From an uncultured Fusobacterium sp. (GTDB lineage: Bacteria > Fusobacteriota > Fusobacteriia > Fusobacteriales > Fusobacteriaceae), in assembly GCF_905200055.1 (NCBI RefSeq), contig NZ_CAJKIS010000029.1, positions 1 to 29,860 on the forward strand: DNA of 29,860 nt, in the 5' to 3' direction. A program made the translations under genes and the position numbers. Numbering within the stretch: position 1 is the first letter of the stretch; every line of letters begins with the position of its first letter. The notes beneath the pieces are model-generated. The model was not told the origin of the DNA. It searched no databases and was given only the letters and a program-made list of their open reading frames with translations. Shown here one piece after another: positions 1 through 6,959 of the stretch.

Positions 1-10
1 ATGCAGTTAA

Positions 11-53
11 GAAAATGCAACGTGTTTGAGGCGTAGCCGAGTTTTGCATTTTC
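11..53. repeat. Hairpin-forming intergenic repeat-like sequence in the non-coding start of the window (1-306)
   Basis: A perfect 10-bp inverted repeat (GAAAATGCAA at 11-20, TTGCATTTTC at 44-53) encloses a 23-nt loop that contains GGC-GTA-GCC at 30-38. This stretch is clearly richer in G+C than the surrounding DNA. There is no convincing reading frame: the ATG at position 1 stops after 11 codons. The rest of 54-236 shows no gene; it includes a weak stem at about 59-83. It could be the 3' tail of an upstream gene or RNA, or a dispersed palindromic intergenic element. Only one copy lies in the window, so repetition cannot be shown here. Confidence 0.35.
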
Positions 54-236
54 AATGGAATGAGCCATAGGGATTCTTTATTCACTGACATGGAGACAAC
101 TTGATGTTAAAAATTATAAGTTTTGTTAATGGAAATTAGAGTGATAAATTATAGTTTGAAAAATAATAACTTCTTTGAAAGAAAATCAGTCTAATAAAAA
201 AATAGGATATTTTTCATATACTTAATAAAGAAATTC

Positions 237-265
237 TACAATAAAGAAAAAAATTGTGTTATAAT
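237..265 (+). promoter_or_regulatory. Probable promoter of the TPR gene
   Basis: A perfect -10 box TATAAT lies at 260-265. Seventeen bases upstream the hexamer TACAAT (237-242) is only a weak -35 match. A strong ribosome binding site (AAGGAGG, 289-295) follows about 24 bases later and serves the TTG start at 307. Confidence 0.45.
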
Positions 266-306
266 AATATAAAAGCAAATCTTTTTGCAAGGAGGATGAT
301 CATAAG

Positions 307-879
307 TTGTTAGGAGCAGAATTATTGAAAACAGAAATATTTAGAGATTATAGCAACAAAGATCTTATTAAAGAAGAGGAAAGTTTAAGATTTTCACTTT
401 TAGAAAATCCTCAAGATATAGAGAAATTAAGAGAATTAGCAATAGTACTATACAATAAAAAAGATTATAGTGGAGCAATCAATTTATATGAAAGATTAGC
501 AAAGATGAAACCAGAAAGTTATGAAGTTTTTGCTTTTTTAGGGTATCTTTATTATGAAGAGGAAAATTATGCTAAATCAATAGAAAATTATGATATAGCA
601 TTGGAAATAAACCCAGCAAGCTCTTTTGTATATTTTTTATTGGGGAATTCTTATTCAAGAGCAGGATTAATTAAAGATGCTATTAATAGTTATGATTTTG
701 CTATATTTTTAGATTTAGATATTTATACTGCACATTTAGATTTTGCAAAAAAATACGAGGCTATAGGACAAAAAGAAAAAGCTCTAAAAGAATATATTAT
801 AGCCTATGAAATAGACCCAAGAGATAAAAAAATAGTTGAAGATATAGCTAGATTAAAGTCTGAGCTTGGAAGAAATTAA
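307..879 (+). CDS. Tetratricopeptide repeat (TPR) protein
   Basis: A 190-residue, all-helical, soluble protein without a signal peptide. About four consecutive TPR units can be read at roughly residues 38-71, 72-105, 106-139 and 140-173, with the usual spaced A/G-Y-A/P pattern (for example ALEINPASSFVYFLLGNSYS). TPR arrays are protein-binding scaffolds, so the role is probably to hold a partner protein; which one is not visible. Translation should start at a TTG codon: AAGGAGG at 289-295 is correctly spaced for it, and the ATG at 296 is out of frame and stops at once. A terminator hairpin follows, and then a J-domain gene on the same strand. A TPR protein beside a chaperone cofactor hints at a link to protein folding, but this is inference. 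Confidence 0.8.
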   Translation: MLGAELLKTEIFRDYSNKDLIKEEESLRFSLLENPQDIEKLRELAIVLYNKKDYSGAINLYERLAKMKPESYEVFAFLGYLYYEEENYAKSIENYDIALEINPASSFVYFLLGNSYSRAGLIKDAINSYDFAIFLDLDIYTAHLDFAKKYEAIGQKEKALKEYIIAYEIDPRDKKIVEDIARLKSELGRN

Positions 880-888
880 AGATTATTA

Positions 889-930
889 ATAGAAGGAAAA
901 GATTGTCTTTTCTTTCTATTTTTGATTTTT
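889..930 (+). terminator. Intrinsic terminator or attenuator between the TPR and J-domain genes
   Basis: A 14-bp stem (889-902 with 906-919, one G-U pair) with a 3-nt loop is followed by a T-rich tract at 920-930. The next gene starts only 21 bases further on, with its ribosome binding site at 941-946, so there is little room for a separate promoter after it. Confidence 0.8.
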
Positions 931-951
931 AATAAAAAATAAGGAGAAGAA

Positions 952-1500
952 ATGATACAAAGTATTTCATTAGCATTTATACTATTTATATTCCTATTTA
1001 TAGGAATGGCATTTGGATTTAATAGAGCAGTAGCTTCAATTCCATTTTTATTTATAATTTTTATATTAGTTTGGTTTTTAGGATCATTTGTTATGGTATT
1101 TTGGCCAGTTATATTAATTATAGTTATTATAAATTATCTATCAAATAAGAATAATCCAAAATCAACTAGAAGAAAAACATACTATTATAAATTTGATAGA
1201 ACAGAGGATTTTGATGAATTTTTCCGTAAAGCTGGACAACAAAGCGGAGGATATTCATATGGAGGGTCAACTGGAGGAAATCCTTTTGGTTATACGGAAG
1301 ATAAAACAAAATATTATAAAGTGTTAGGTGTTAACCCTAGTGCAACAAAAGAGGAAATAAAAAAAGCTTATAGAGAGTTGGTAAAGCAACATCATCCAGA
1401 TAAATTTACAAATGCTCCTGAGGAAGAAAGGGCATATCATGAGAAAAGAATAAAAGAGATAAATGAGGCGTATGATAAATTATCAAAAGATTTTTCTTAA
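952..1500 (+). CDS. Membrane-anchored J-domain (DnaJ-like) protein
   Basis: A 182-residue protein. Residues 4-22 and about 30-62 are strongly hydrophobic and should form two membrane segments. A basic and Gly/Ser-rich linker (about 65-115) leads to a C-terminal J domain (about 119-182) with the invariant HPD motif at 148-150. J domains stimulate the ATPase of DnaK/Hsp70, so this protein probably recruits DnaK to the inner face of the membrane. It lacks the zinc-finger and substrate-binding domains of true DnaJ; the membrane anchor plus terminal J domain is closer to DjlA-type co-chaperones. The ribosome binding site AAGGAG at 941-946 fixes the ATG start. Its promoter is unclear, since a terminator lies just upstream. 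Confidence 0.85.
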   Translation: MIQSISLAFILFIFLFIGMAFGFNRAVASIPFLFIIFILVWFLGSFVMVFWPVILIIVIINYLSNKNNPKSTRRKTYYYKFDRTEDFDEFFRKAGQQSGGYSYGGSTGGNPFGYTEDKTKYYKVLGVNPSATKEEIKKAYRELVKQHHPDKFTNAPEEERAYHEKRIKEINEAYDKLSKDFS

Positions 1501-1501
1501 C

Positions 1502-1530
1502 TTGAAATACATGGGAAGCTATGCTATAAT
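1502..1530 (+). promoter_or_regulatory. Sigma-70-type promoter for glmU-prs
   Basis: TTGAAA (1502-1507) and TATAAT (1525-1530) are separated by exactly 17 bases, just after the J-domain stop codon. The leader to the glmU start is about 50 bases long. Confidence 0.8.
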
Positions 1531-1589
1531 TAAACTGTGTGCTTAACATTAAGGAAAATTAAGTCAGCCTTAACATCAAAGGAGAAATT

Positions 1590-2939
1590 ATGAAACTAAA
1601 AACATTAATTTTAGCTGCGGGAAAAGGAACTAGAATGAAATCAGAACTTCCAAAAGTTATTCATAAAGTAAATGGAATTCCAATGATTTCAAAAATAATA
1701 AGCGTTCTTAATGGATTGGAGCCAGAAGAAAACATATTAATACTTGGACACAAAAAAGAAGAGGTATTAAAAGTAGTTGGAGAAGAGGTAGATTATGTTG
1801 TTCAAACTGAACAATTAGGAACTGGACATGCCGTAATACAAGCAAAAGAAAAACTTGCTGACTATGATGGAGATGTAATGGTTCTTTGTGGAGATACTCC
1901 TCTATTAAGAGAAGAAACTTTAAGAGATTTATATAATTTCCATAAAGAAAGTGGGGCTGTAACAACAATACTTACATCTATATATGAAAATCCATTTGGA
2001 TATGGAAGAATAGTTAAAGAAGATGGATTAGTAAAAGCTATTGTTGAAGAAAAAGAGGCAACTCCAGAAGTTAAAAAGATAAAAGAGGTAAATGCAGGGG
2101 TTTACTGTTTCAATAGCAGAGAGCTATTTAACGCTTTAGCTAGAATAAATAATAATAATGAAAAAGGTGAATACTATCTAACTGATGTTATTGGAATACA
2201 AGTAGGAGAAGGAAAAAAAGTTCAAAGCTTTGTATTAGAAGATAATATGGAGATATTGGGAGTTAATTCAAAAGTTGAATTAGCACAAGCTTCTGAAGTA
2301 TTAAGAGGAAGAAAAAATCTTGAACTTATGGAAAATGGAGCTATATTAATAGATCCAAAGGCTACTTATGTAGAAGAAAGTGTAAAAGTTGGAAAAGACA
2401 CTGTAATCTATCCTGGAGCTGTACTTCAAGGAAATACAGTAATTGGAGAAAATTGTGAAATTTTAGGAACAACTAGAATTATAGATAGTGTTCTTGGAAA
2501 TAATATAAGAATAGAAAGTTCGGTAATTGAAGAAAGTCAAATAGATGACTATGTAACAATGGGACCTTTTGCTCATTTAAGACCAAAAACTCATTTAAAA
2601 GAAAAAGTTCACATTGGAAACTTTGTGGAAGTTAAAAAATCTACTCTTGAAAAAGGAGTAAAAGCTGGGCATTTAACATATTTAGGAGATGCTCAAGTTG
2701 GAGAAGATACTAATATAGGTGCAGGTACTATTACTTGTAACTATGATGGTAAAAACAAATTTAAAACAGTTATAGGGAAAAATTCATTTATAGGAAGTGA
2801 TTCAATGTTAGTTGCTCCTGTAAATATTGGGGAAAATTCTTTAGTAGGGGCTGGATCTGTTATAACTAAAGACGTTCCTGAAAATTCATTAGCTGTAGCA
2901 AGAAGTAAGCAAATCATTAAAAATGACTGGAGGAAATAA
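1590..2939 (+). CDS. glmU: Bifunctional GlmU: glucosamine-1-P acetyltransferase / GlcNAc-1-P uridylyltransferase
   Basis: This enzyme makes UDP-N-acetylglucosamine in the cytoplasm, the precursor of peptidoglycan and lipopolysaccharide. The N-terminal uridylyltransferase half (about 1-230) shows the nucleotide-binding signature AAGKGTRMKSELPKVIH (9-25), QTEQLGTGHA (72-81) and the metal-site CGDTPL (100-105). The C-terminal half (about 250-440) is a left-handed beta-helix of hexapeptide repeats with the catalytic histidine in KAGHLTYLGDA (H361). Its 449 residues are close to the usual family length, so both activities should be present. The start has a GGAG ribosome binding site about 8 bases upstream. 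It is followed after 3 bases by prs, the same glmU-prs order known in Bacillus, and both are probably transcribed from the promoter at 1502-1530. Confidence 0.97.
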   Translation: MKLKTLILAAGKGTRMKSELPKVIHKVNGIPMISKIISVLNGLEPEENILILGHKKEEVLKVVGEEVDYVVQTEQLGTGHAVIQAKEKLADYDGDVMVLCGDTPLLREETLRDLYNFHKESGAVTTILTSIYENPFGYGRIVKEDGLVKAIVEEKEATPEVKKIKEVNAGVYCFNSRELFNALARINNNNEKGEYYLTDVIGIQVGEGKKVQSFVLEDNMEILGVNSKVELAQASEVLRGRKNLELMENGAILIDPKATYVEESVKVGKDTVIYPGAVLQGNTVIGENCEILGTTRIIDSVLGNNIRIESSVIEESQIDDYVTMGPFAHLRPKTHLKEKVHIGNFVEVKKSTLEKGVKAGHLTYLGDAQVGEDTNIGAGTITCNYDGKNKFKTVIGKNSFIGSDSMLVAPVNIGENSLVGAGSVITKDVPENSLAVARSKQIIKNDWRK

Positions 2940-2942
2940 AAA

Positions 2943-3920
2943 ATGTTAAAATCTGAAAATGTTAAGATTTTTGCTGGAACATCAAACGTAGAATTAGCTA
3001 AAAGAATAGCAGATTGCTATGGACTACCACTAGGAGAGGCTGAAGTAGTTAGATTTAAAGATGGAGAAGTATTCGTTAAAATTGACGAAACAGTAAGAGG
3101 AAGAGATGTATTCGTTGTTCAACCTACATCTGAACCAGTAAACGAAAACCTAATGGAATTACTTGTATTTATTGATGCACTAAAAAGAGCATCTGCAAAA
3201 AGTATCAATGTAATTATCCCTTACTATGGTTATGCTAGACAAGATAGAAAATCTAGTCCTAGAGAACCAATCACTTCTAAATTAGTAGCAAACTTATTAA
3301 CAACAGCAGGAGCAAGCAGAATAGTTACTATGGACTTACATGCTGACCAAATTCAAGGATTCTTTGATATCCCAGTTGATCACATGCAAGCATTACCATT
3401 AATGGTAAAATACTTTATGAAAAAAGGACTTTATGGAGATGATGTAGTTGTTGTTTCTCCAGACATCGGAGGAGTAAAAAGAGCAAGAAAACTTGCTGAA
3501 TGGCTAGATTGTAAAATAGCTATCATCGACAAAAGAAGACCAAAACCAAATATGTCAGAAGTAATGAACTTAATTGGGGAAGTTCAAGGAAAAACAGCTA
3601 TCTTTATAGATGACATGATCGATACTGCAGGAACAATAACAAATGGAGCTTCTGCAATTATAGAAAGAGGAGCTAAAGAAGCTTATGCTTGTTGTACACA
3701 CGCTGTATTCTCTGATCCAGCTATTGAAAGACTAGCAGCTTCACCTTTAAAAGAAATTATAGTTACTGACTCTATAGCTTTACCAGAAAGAAAGAAACTT
3801 GACAAAATAACAGTTCTTTCAGTAGATGAAATCTTCTCTGAAGCAATCAGCAGAATTGTTAATAACCAATCAGTTTCTGAATTATTTGAAAAAGTTGAAG
3901 GAAAAAGAACAAACAAATAA
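2943..3920 (+). CDS. prs: Ribose-phosphate pyrophosphokinase (PRPP synthetase)
   Basis: Makes phosphoribosyl pyrophosphate from ribose-5-phosphate and ATP, feeding purine, pyrimidine, NAD, histidine and tryptophan synthesis. At 325 residues it has class I PRPP synthetase length. The flexible catalytic loop is seen around YGYARQDRKSSPREPITSK (95-113), the metal-binding segment at VTMDLHADQIQGFFD (128-142), and the PRPP-binding loop FIDDMIDTAGTIT (221-233). The ribosome binding site (GGAGG) lies inside the last codons of glmU and only 3 bases separate the genes, so they are cotranscribed. Codon use is richer in C-ending codons than in nearby genes, as expected for a highly expressed gene. A strong terminator follows. 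Confidence 0.97.
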   Translation: MLKSENVKIFAGTSNVELAKRIADCYGLPLGEAEVVRFKDGEVFVKIDETVRGRDVFVVQPTSEPVNENLMELLVFIDALKRASAKSINVIIPYYGYARQDRKSSPREPITSKLVANLLTTAGASRIVTMDLHADQIQGFFDIPVDHMQALPLMVKYFMKKGLYGDDVVVVSPDIGGVKRARKLAEWLDCKIAIIDKRRPKPNMSEVMNLIGEVQGKTAIFIDDMIDTAGTITNGASAIIERGAKEAYACCTHAVFSDPAIERLAASPLKEIIVTDSIALPERKKLDKITVLSVDEIFSEAISRIVNNQSVSELFEKVEGKRTNK

Positions 3921-3945
3921 TTGATAGGAATAAAATAAATTTATT

Positions 3946-3974
3946 AAAAAGCTAGTACTTTTACTAGCTTTTTA
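3946..3974 (+). terminator. Intrinsic terminator of glmU-prs
   Basis: A perfect 12-bp stem (3946-3957 with 3962-3973) has a CTTT loop and its 3' arm ends in a run of T. It closes the glmU-prs transcript. Confidence 0.9.
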
Positions 3975-4038
3975 TTTATATATATGATAAAATTATTAAT
4001 ATTTTAAAAAATAAATTTTATCAGATAAGGTGCTAATC

Positions 4039-4689
4039 ATGGATAAAAAAGAATATAATGCTTTAAATATTGATTATGAAGAGATTGAAAGATATTTGAA
4101 GGCAGGGAAATTAATAATCTATCCTACAGATACAGTATACGGTGTAGGGGGCATTATAGAATCAGAAGAAACTATAGAAAATATATATAAAGCTAAGGAA
4201 AGAAATTTTAAATCTCCATTGATAGTATTAGTAAGTGATATGGAGAAAATAGAGAAAATAGCTTATATAAATGAAAAGAATAGAGAAAAAATAGAAAAGT
4301 TAATAAAAAGATTTTGGCCAGGTGGACTTACAATAATTTTAAAAAGAAAAGATAATGTACCTGATATAATGGTTTCAGGAGGAGCTACAGTTGGAGTTAG
4401 AATGCCAGAACATGAAATTGCTCTAAATATAATATCAAGAGCTGGTGGAATGTTGCCAACAACAAGTGCCAACATTTCAGGAGAGACTACTCCTAAAAGT
4501 TATGCAGAGCTTTCTGAAAAATTTAAAAGTCGGGTAGATATAATAGTCGATGGTGGAGAGTGTCCAATAGGAAGTGCCTCTACTATAATAGATATGAGTG
4601 ATGAGCCAAAAATATTAAGGCTAGGTGCTATATCAGTTGAAGAGATAGAAAAAGTGATTGGAAAAATTAACGGGGAGGAAAAAAATTAA
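4039..4689 (+). CDS. tsaC: L-threonylcarbamoyladenylate synthase (Sua5/YrdC family)
   Basis: Catalyses the first step of the universal tRNA t6A37 modification: threonine, bicarbonate and ATP give threonylcarbamoyl-AMP. The YrdC fold fills the 216 residues, with YPTDTVYG (28-35), the KAKER...KSPL segment (51-61), WPGGLT (93-98) and TTSANISG (141-148), all family hallmarks. It lacks the extra C-terminal Sua5 domain, so it is the short TsaC-type form. I place the start at ATG 4039, with AAGGTG (4027-4032) as ribosome binding site; an in-frame GTG at 4030 sits inside that site and has no good site of its own. Its stop codon overlaps the next start by one base, so the downstream Met-rich protein is translationally coupled to it. 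Confidence 0.93.
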   Translation: MDKKEYNALNIDYEEIERYLKAGKLIIYPTDTVYGVGGIIESEETIENIYKAKERNFKSPLIVLVSDMEKIEKIAYINEKNREKIEKLIKRFWPGGLTIILKRKDNVPDIMVSGGATVGVRMPEHEIALNIISRAGGMLPTTSANISGETTPKSYAELSEKFKSRVDIIVDGGECPIGSASTIIDMSDEPKILRLGAISVEEIEKVIGKINGEEKN

Positions 4690-5126
4690 TGAAACCACAA
4701 AGAGTAAATCCAAATATGATGAACCCTATGGAGATGAACAACATGTCTGCTATGATGGGTATGATGAACAATCTTCAAAGAATAGGAAAAGGAAAAAGAA
4801 AGTACAAAGTAACTTTAGATAAAAATAGTAAAAAGTTTTTAGCTAAATTTATGGAAGAAGTTAAAAAACAATTTGCAACAAGTCCATTAGGTGCTCAAGG
4901 GCAAAATGTTTCAGAATTCTTTAGCTATGTAAAAGGGATAGCAGATTCTAAAGATCAAACAGAACTTATGTTAAGCTTTGAAGAATATGAATTCCTAAAA
5001 AGAATGCTTATTGATTCAATAAGAGGAATGGAAGGAATGGAATTCAAATGGTACCAATTTGTAAAAAAAGGTATGATAAAATTAATGACAAAACAATATA
5101 GAGAGATATTAAAACAATTTAAGTAA
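4689..5126 (+). CDS. Unrecognised 145-residue protein with methionine-rich N-terminus
   Basis: I do not recognise a family. The first 26 residues hold ten methionines (positions 1, 10, 11, 14, 16, 19, 22, 23, 25, 26) mixed with Asn and Pro. A basic stretch GKGKRKYK follows, then a mainly helical, charged region to the end. There is no signal peptide, membrane segment or cysteine. Its ATG overlaps the tsaC stop codon by one base (TAATG), so translation is coupled to tsaC. That placement suggests cotranscription, not necessarily a shared role. The Met-rich segment resembles flexible amphipathic helices such as the SRP Ffh M domain, or metal-binding Met motifs; neither is proven. A terminator closes the two-gene unit. 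Confidence 0.75.
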   Translation: MKPQRVNPNMMNPMEMNNMSAMMGMMNNLQRIGKGKRKYKVTLDKNSKKFLAKFMEEVKKQFATSPLGAQGQNVSEFFSYVKGIADSKDQTELMLSFEEYEFLKRMLIDSIRGMEGMEFKWYQFVKKGMIKLMTKQYREILKQFK

Positions 5127-5132
5127 TTTGAG

Positions 5133-5160
5133 AGAGGGAATTATAAATCCCTCTTTTTTT
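5133..5160 (+). terminator. Intrinsic terminator after the Met-rich protein gene
   Basis: AGAGGGA (5133-5139) pairs with TCCCTCT (5148-5154) across an 8-nt loop and is followed by a T run to 5160. Confidence 0.88.
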
Positions 5161-5185
5161 ATATTGATAGAAATAAAAATACAAT

Positions 5186-5215
5186 TTGTTTTTTTATTAG
5201 GATATGTGATATTAT
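5186..5215 (+). promoter_or_regulatory. Probable promoter of the coiled-coil protein gene
   Basis: TTGTTT (5186-5191) and TATTAT (5210-5215) are separated by 18 bases. The site follows the preceding terminator and precedes the ATG at 5257 by about 40 bases. Confidence 0.5.
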
Positions 5216-5256
5216 TGAATTAGGGTTAATACAATAATAACTAGGGGTGGTTTTTT

Positions 5257-5799
5257 ATGAAATCTTTAATGAAAAACATATTAGTATTAAATCAGCAAAC
5301 TCTTTTAATAACTTTTGAAGAGATTGAAAAATCAAAAGAGGGAGATTTAACTTATCTAGTTTCAAATTTAAAAAACTTAGATGAATTAAATGAAAAAATT
5401 TTAAAGGAAAATAAAATAGAAGTGGAAGAGCTAAAATTAGAAGTTTCAAAAGTAAAGGAAATTCTTGAAATAGTTGAGGATTATAGAAATAAAAAACTTG
5501 AAAAAGCTCAATTGTTAAGTGAAGTGGAAAATATAAAAAATAAAAAAGTTGAGATAAAGAAAATTGAAAAAAGAGAAGATTTAGAAGAAATATTTAAAAT
5601 GTTAAGAAAAGATCTTGTTACAGATAGAGTTCATATAGATATGAATGAATTAGCTGAATTTGAAGAAACTGAAGATGCTTTAATGTTCTGTAATAAAATT
5701 TTAGATCCATACTTAGATAGATATTTTAAACCTGGTATCTATTCTAATGAAGAAAGAGATGAGATGAAAGATAGAATATTTGATATAGTAAGAGGATAA
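5257..5799 (+). CDS. Unrecognised 180-residue coiled-coil protein
   Basis: I do not recognise a family. The middle (about 20-115) is rich in Glu, Lys, Leu and Ile in heptad-like order and should form a long coiled coil. The C-terminal third (about 115-180) is acidic and more globular, ending RDEMKDRIFDIVRG. It has no signal peptide, membrane segment or enzyme motif, and a single cysteine. The ribosome binding site AGGGGTGG (5243-5250) supports the ATG at 5257. It is a single-gene unit with its own likely promoter, and it shares a bidirectional terminator with the convergent trpS. It may be a structural or partner-binding protein; function is unknown. Confidence 0.75.
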   Translation: MKSLMKNILVLNQQTLLITFEEIEKSKEGDLTYLVSNLKNLDELNEKILKENKIEVEELKLEVSKVKEILEIVEDYRNKKLEKAQLLSEVENIKNKKVEIKKIEKREDLEEIFKMLRKDLVTDRVHIDMNELAEFEETEDALMFCNKILDPYLDRYFKPGIYSNEERDEMKDRIFDIVRG

Positions 5800-5805
5800 A
5801 AAAAT

Positions 5806-5839
5806 CCCCAGATAGCAAGAAAGTTATCTGGGGTTATTT
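5806..5839. terminator. Bidirectional terminator between the coiled-coil gene and trpS
   Basis: CCCCAGATA (5806-5814) pairs with TATCTGGGG (5825-5833). It is flanked by an A-run on the left (5798-5804) and T-rich sequence on the right, so it can act for both convergent genes. Confidence 0.85.
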
Positions 5840-6826
5840 TTATTTATAAGCATTACCAATAAGTCCAACAGCTTCTTTAGCTCTCATTACTTTTTCTCTA
5901 GCAATAGCTCTAGCTTTTTTAGCTCCTTCATGAAGTACTTCTTCGACATAAGCTCTATTTTCTACAAGTTTTTCTCTCTTTTCTCTAGCTTCTCCAAAAT
6001 ATTCTAAGATAGCATTAAGAAGTTCAGTTTTAGCATGACCATAACCGAAGTTTCCAGCTAGGAATTTTTCCTTTAACTCATTTTGTTTCTCAATAGATGC
6101 AAAAAGTGCATAGATTTTAGCTATATTATTATCTGGATTTTTAGGTTCTTCCAATGGAGTAGAATCTGTAACAATACTCATAACTTGTTTTTTAAGCTCT
6201 TTTTTAGAAGCAAACATGTTAATAGTATTACCATAAGATTTACTCATTTTTTGTCCATCAGTTCCAGGAATAACAGCTACTGAATCAAGAATTAGTGGTT
6301 CTGGAAGCTTAAATAGATCAACTCCATATTGTTGGTTAAATTTCATTGCAATATCCCTAGTCATTTCAAGATGTTGCTTTTGATCTTTTCCTACTGGAAC
6401 GACATCAGTATCATATATTAAAATATCAGATGCCATAAGAATAGGATAAGTCATAAGTCCAGCATTTGGAGAGAATCCTTTAGCTATTTTATCTTTGTAT
6501 GAGTGTCCTCTTTCAAGTAATCCTACTGGTGTAACATTTGAAAGAAGCCAAGATAACTCAACATGTTCAGGGATATCTGATTGCAAGAAAATTGTAGATT
6601 TTTGAGGATCTAAACCTAATGCAAGGTAATCTAATACAATATTATATGAATTTTCTTTTAAAGCTTTTGGGTCAGTTAGAGAAGTTAAAGAATGATAGTC
6701 AGCTATGAAATAAAATCCTTCATAATTCCCACTGTTTTGATTTTTAACAAACTGGCTAATAGCACCAAAGTAGTTTCCTAGATGTAGAATACCACTGGGC
6801 TGAATACCAGATAAACTTCTTTTCAT
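5840..6826 (-). CDS. trpS: Tryptophanyl-tRNA synthetase
   Basis: Charges tRNA-Trp in the cytoplasm. Both class I synthetase signatures are present: the HIGH-type PSGILHLGNYFGA (10-22) and GQKMSKSYGN, with KMSKS at 193-197. The length of 328 residues is normal for bacterial TrpRS, and motifs such as AGLMTYPILMASDIL are typical. The start is supported by AGGAGG about 6 bases upstream on the minus strand. It stands alone and is divergent from the ROK kinase. The short leader (under 40 bases from the predicted promoter) leaves no room for a T-box element, so regulation by uncharged tRNA through a leader is not seen here. Confidence 0.97.
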   Translation of the reverse strand: MKRSLSGIQPSGILHLGNYFGAISQFVKNQNSGNYEGFYFIADYHSLTSLTDPKALKENSYNIVLDYLALGLDPQKSTIFLQSDIPEHVELSWLLSNVTPVGLLERGHSYKDKIAKGFSPNAGLMTYPILMASDILIYDTDVVPVGKDQKQHLEMTRDIAMKFNQQYGVDLFKLPEPLILDSVAVIPGTDGQKMSKSYGNTINMFASKKELKKQVMSIVTDSTPLEEPKNPDNNIAKIYALFASIEKQNELKEKFLAGNFGYGHAKTELLNAILEYFGEAREKREKLVENRAYVEEVLHEGAKKARAIAREKVMRAKEAVGLIGNAYK

Positions 6827-6858
6827 AGAAAGCCTCCTAAAATATAAATATATCTAAC

Positions 6859-6887
6859 ATAGTACCATATCTAAAAAAAAAATTCAA
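6859..6887 (-). promoter_or_regulatory. Promoter of trpS
   Basis: On the minus strand TTGAAT (complement of 6882-6887) and TACTAT (complement of 6859-6864) are 17 bases apart. They lie about 35 bases before the trpS start. Confidence 0.65.
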
Positions 6888-6913
6888 TAATACTGATTTT
6901 TTTAAAATTGTAG

Positions 6914-6919
6914 TATAAT
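6914..6919 (+). promoter_or_regulatory. -10 box of the ROK kinase promoter
   Basis: TATAAT lies at 6914-6919, 40 bases before the ROK start. No good -35 hexamer is visible at the normal distance (6891-6896 reads TACTGA), so the promoter may be weak or need an activator. Confidence 0.5.
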
Positions 6920-6959
6920 TAATTATACAGTTCGATAAAAAGTTATGGAGGGATACAAA

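Noticed and set aside
1543..1576. Direct repeat TTAACAT (1543-1549 and 1570-1576) in the glmU leader as a regulatory site.
   Set aside because: Seven AT-rich bases in such a genome can repeat by chance, and no further structure supports it.
6827..6858. T-box leader upstream of trpS.
   Set aside because: The leader from the predicted promoter is under 40 bases and contains none of the T-box conserved sequence.
6945..6959. Earlier ATG for the ROK kinase.
   Set aside because: It overlaps the ribosome binding site GGAGGG (6947-6952) that fits the ATG at 6960, where family homology also begins.
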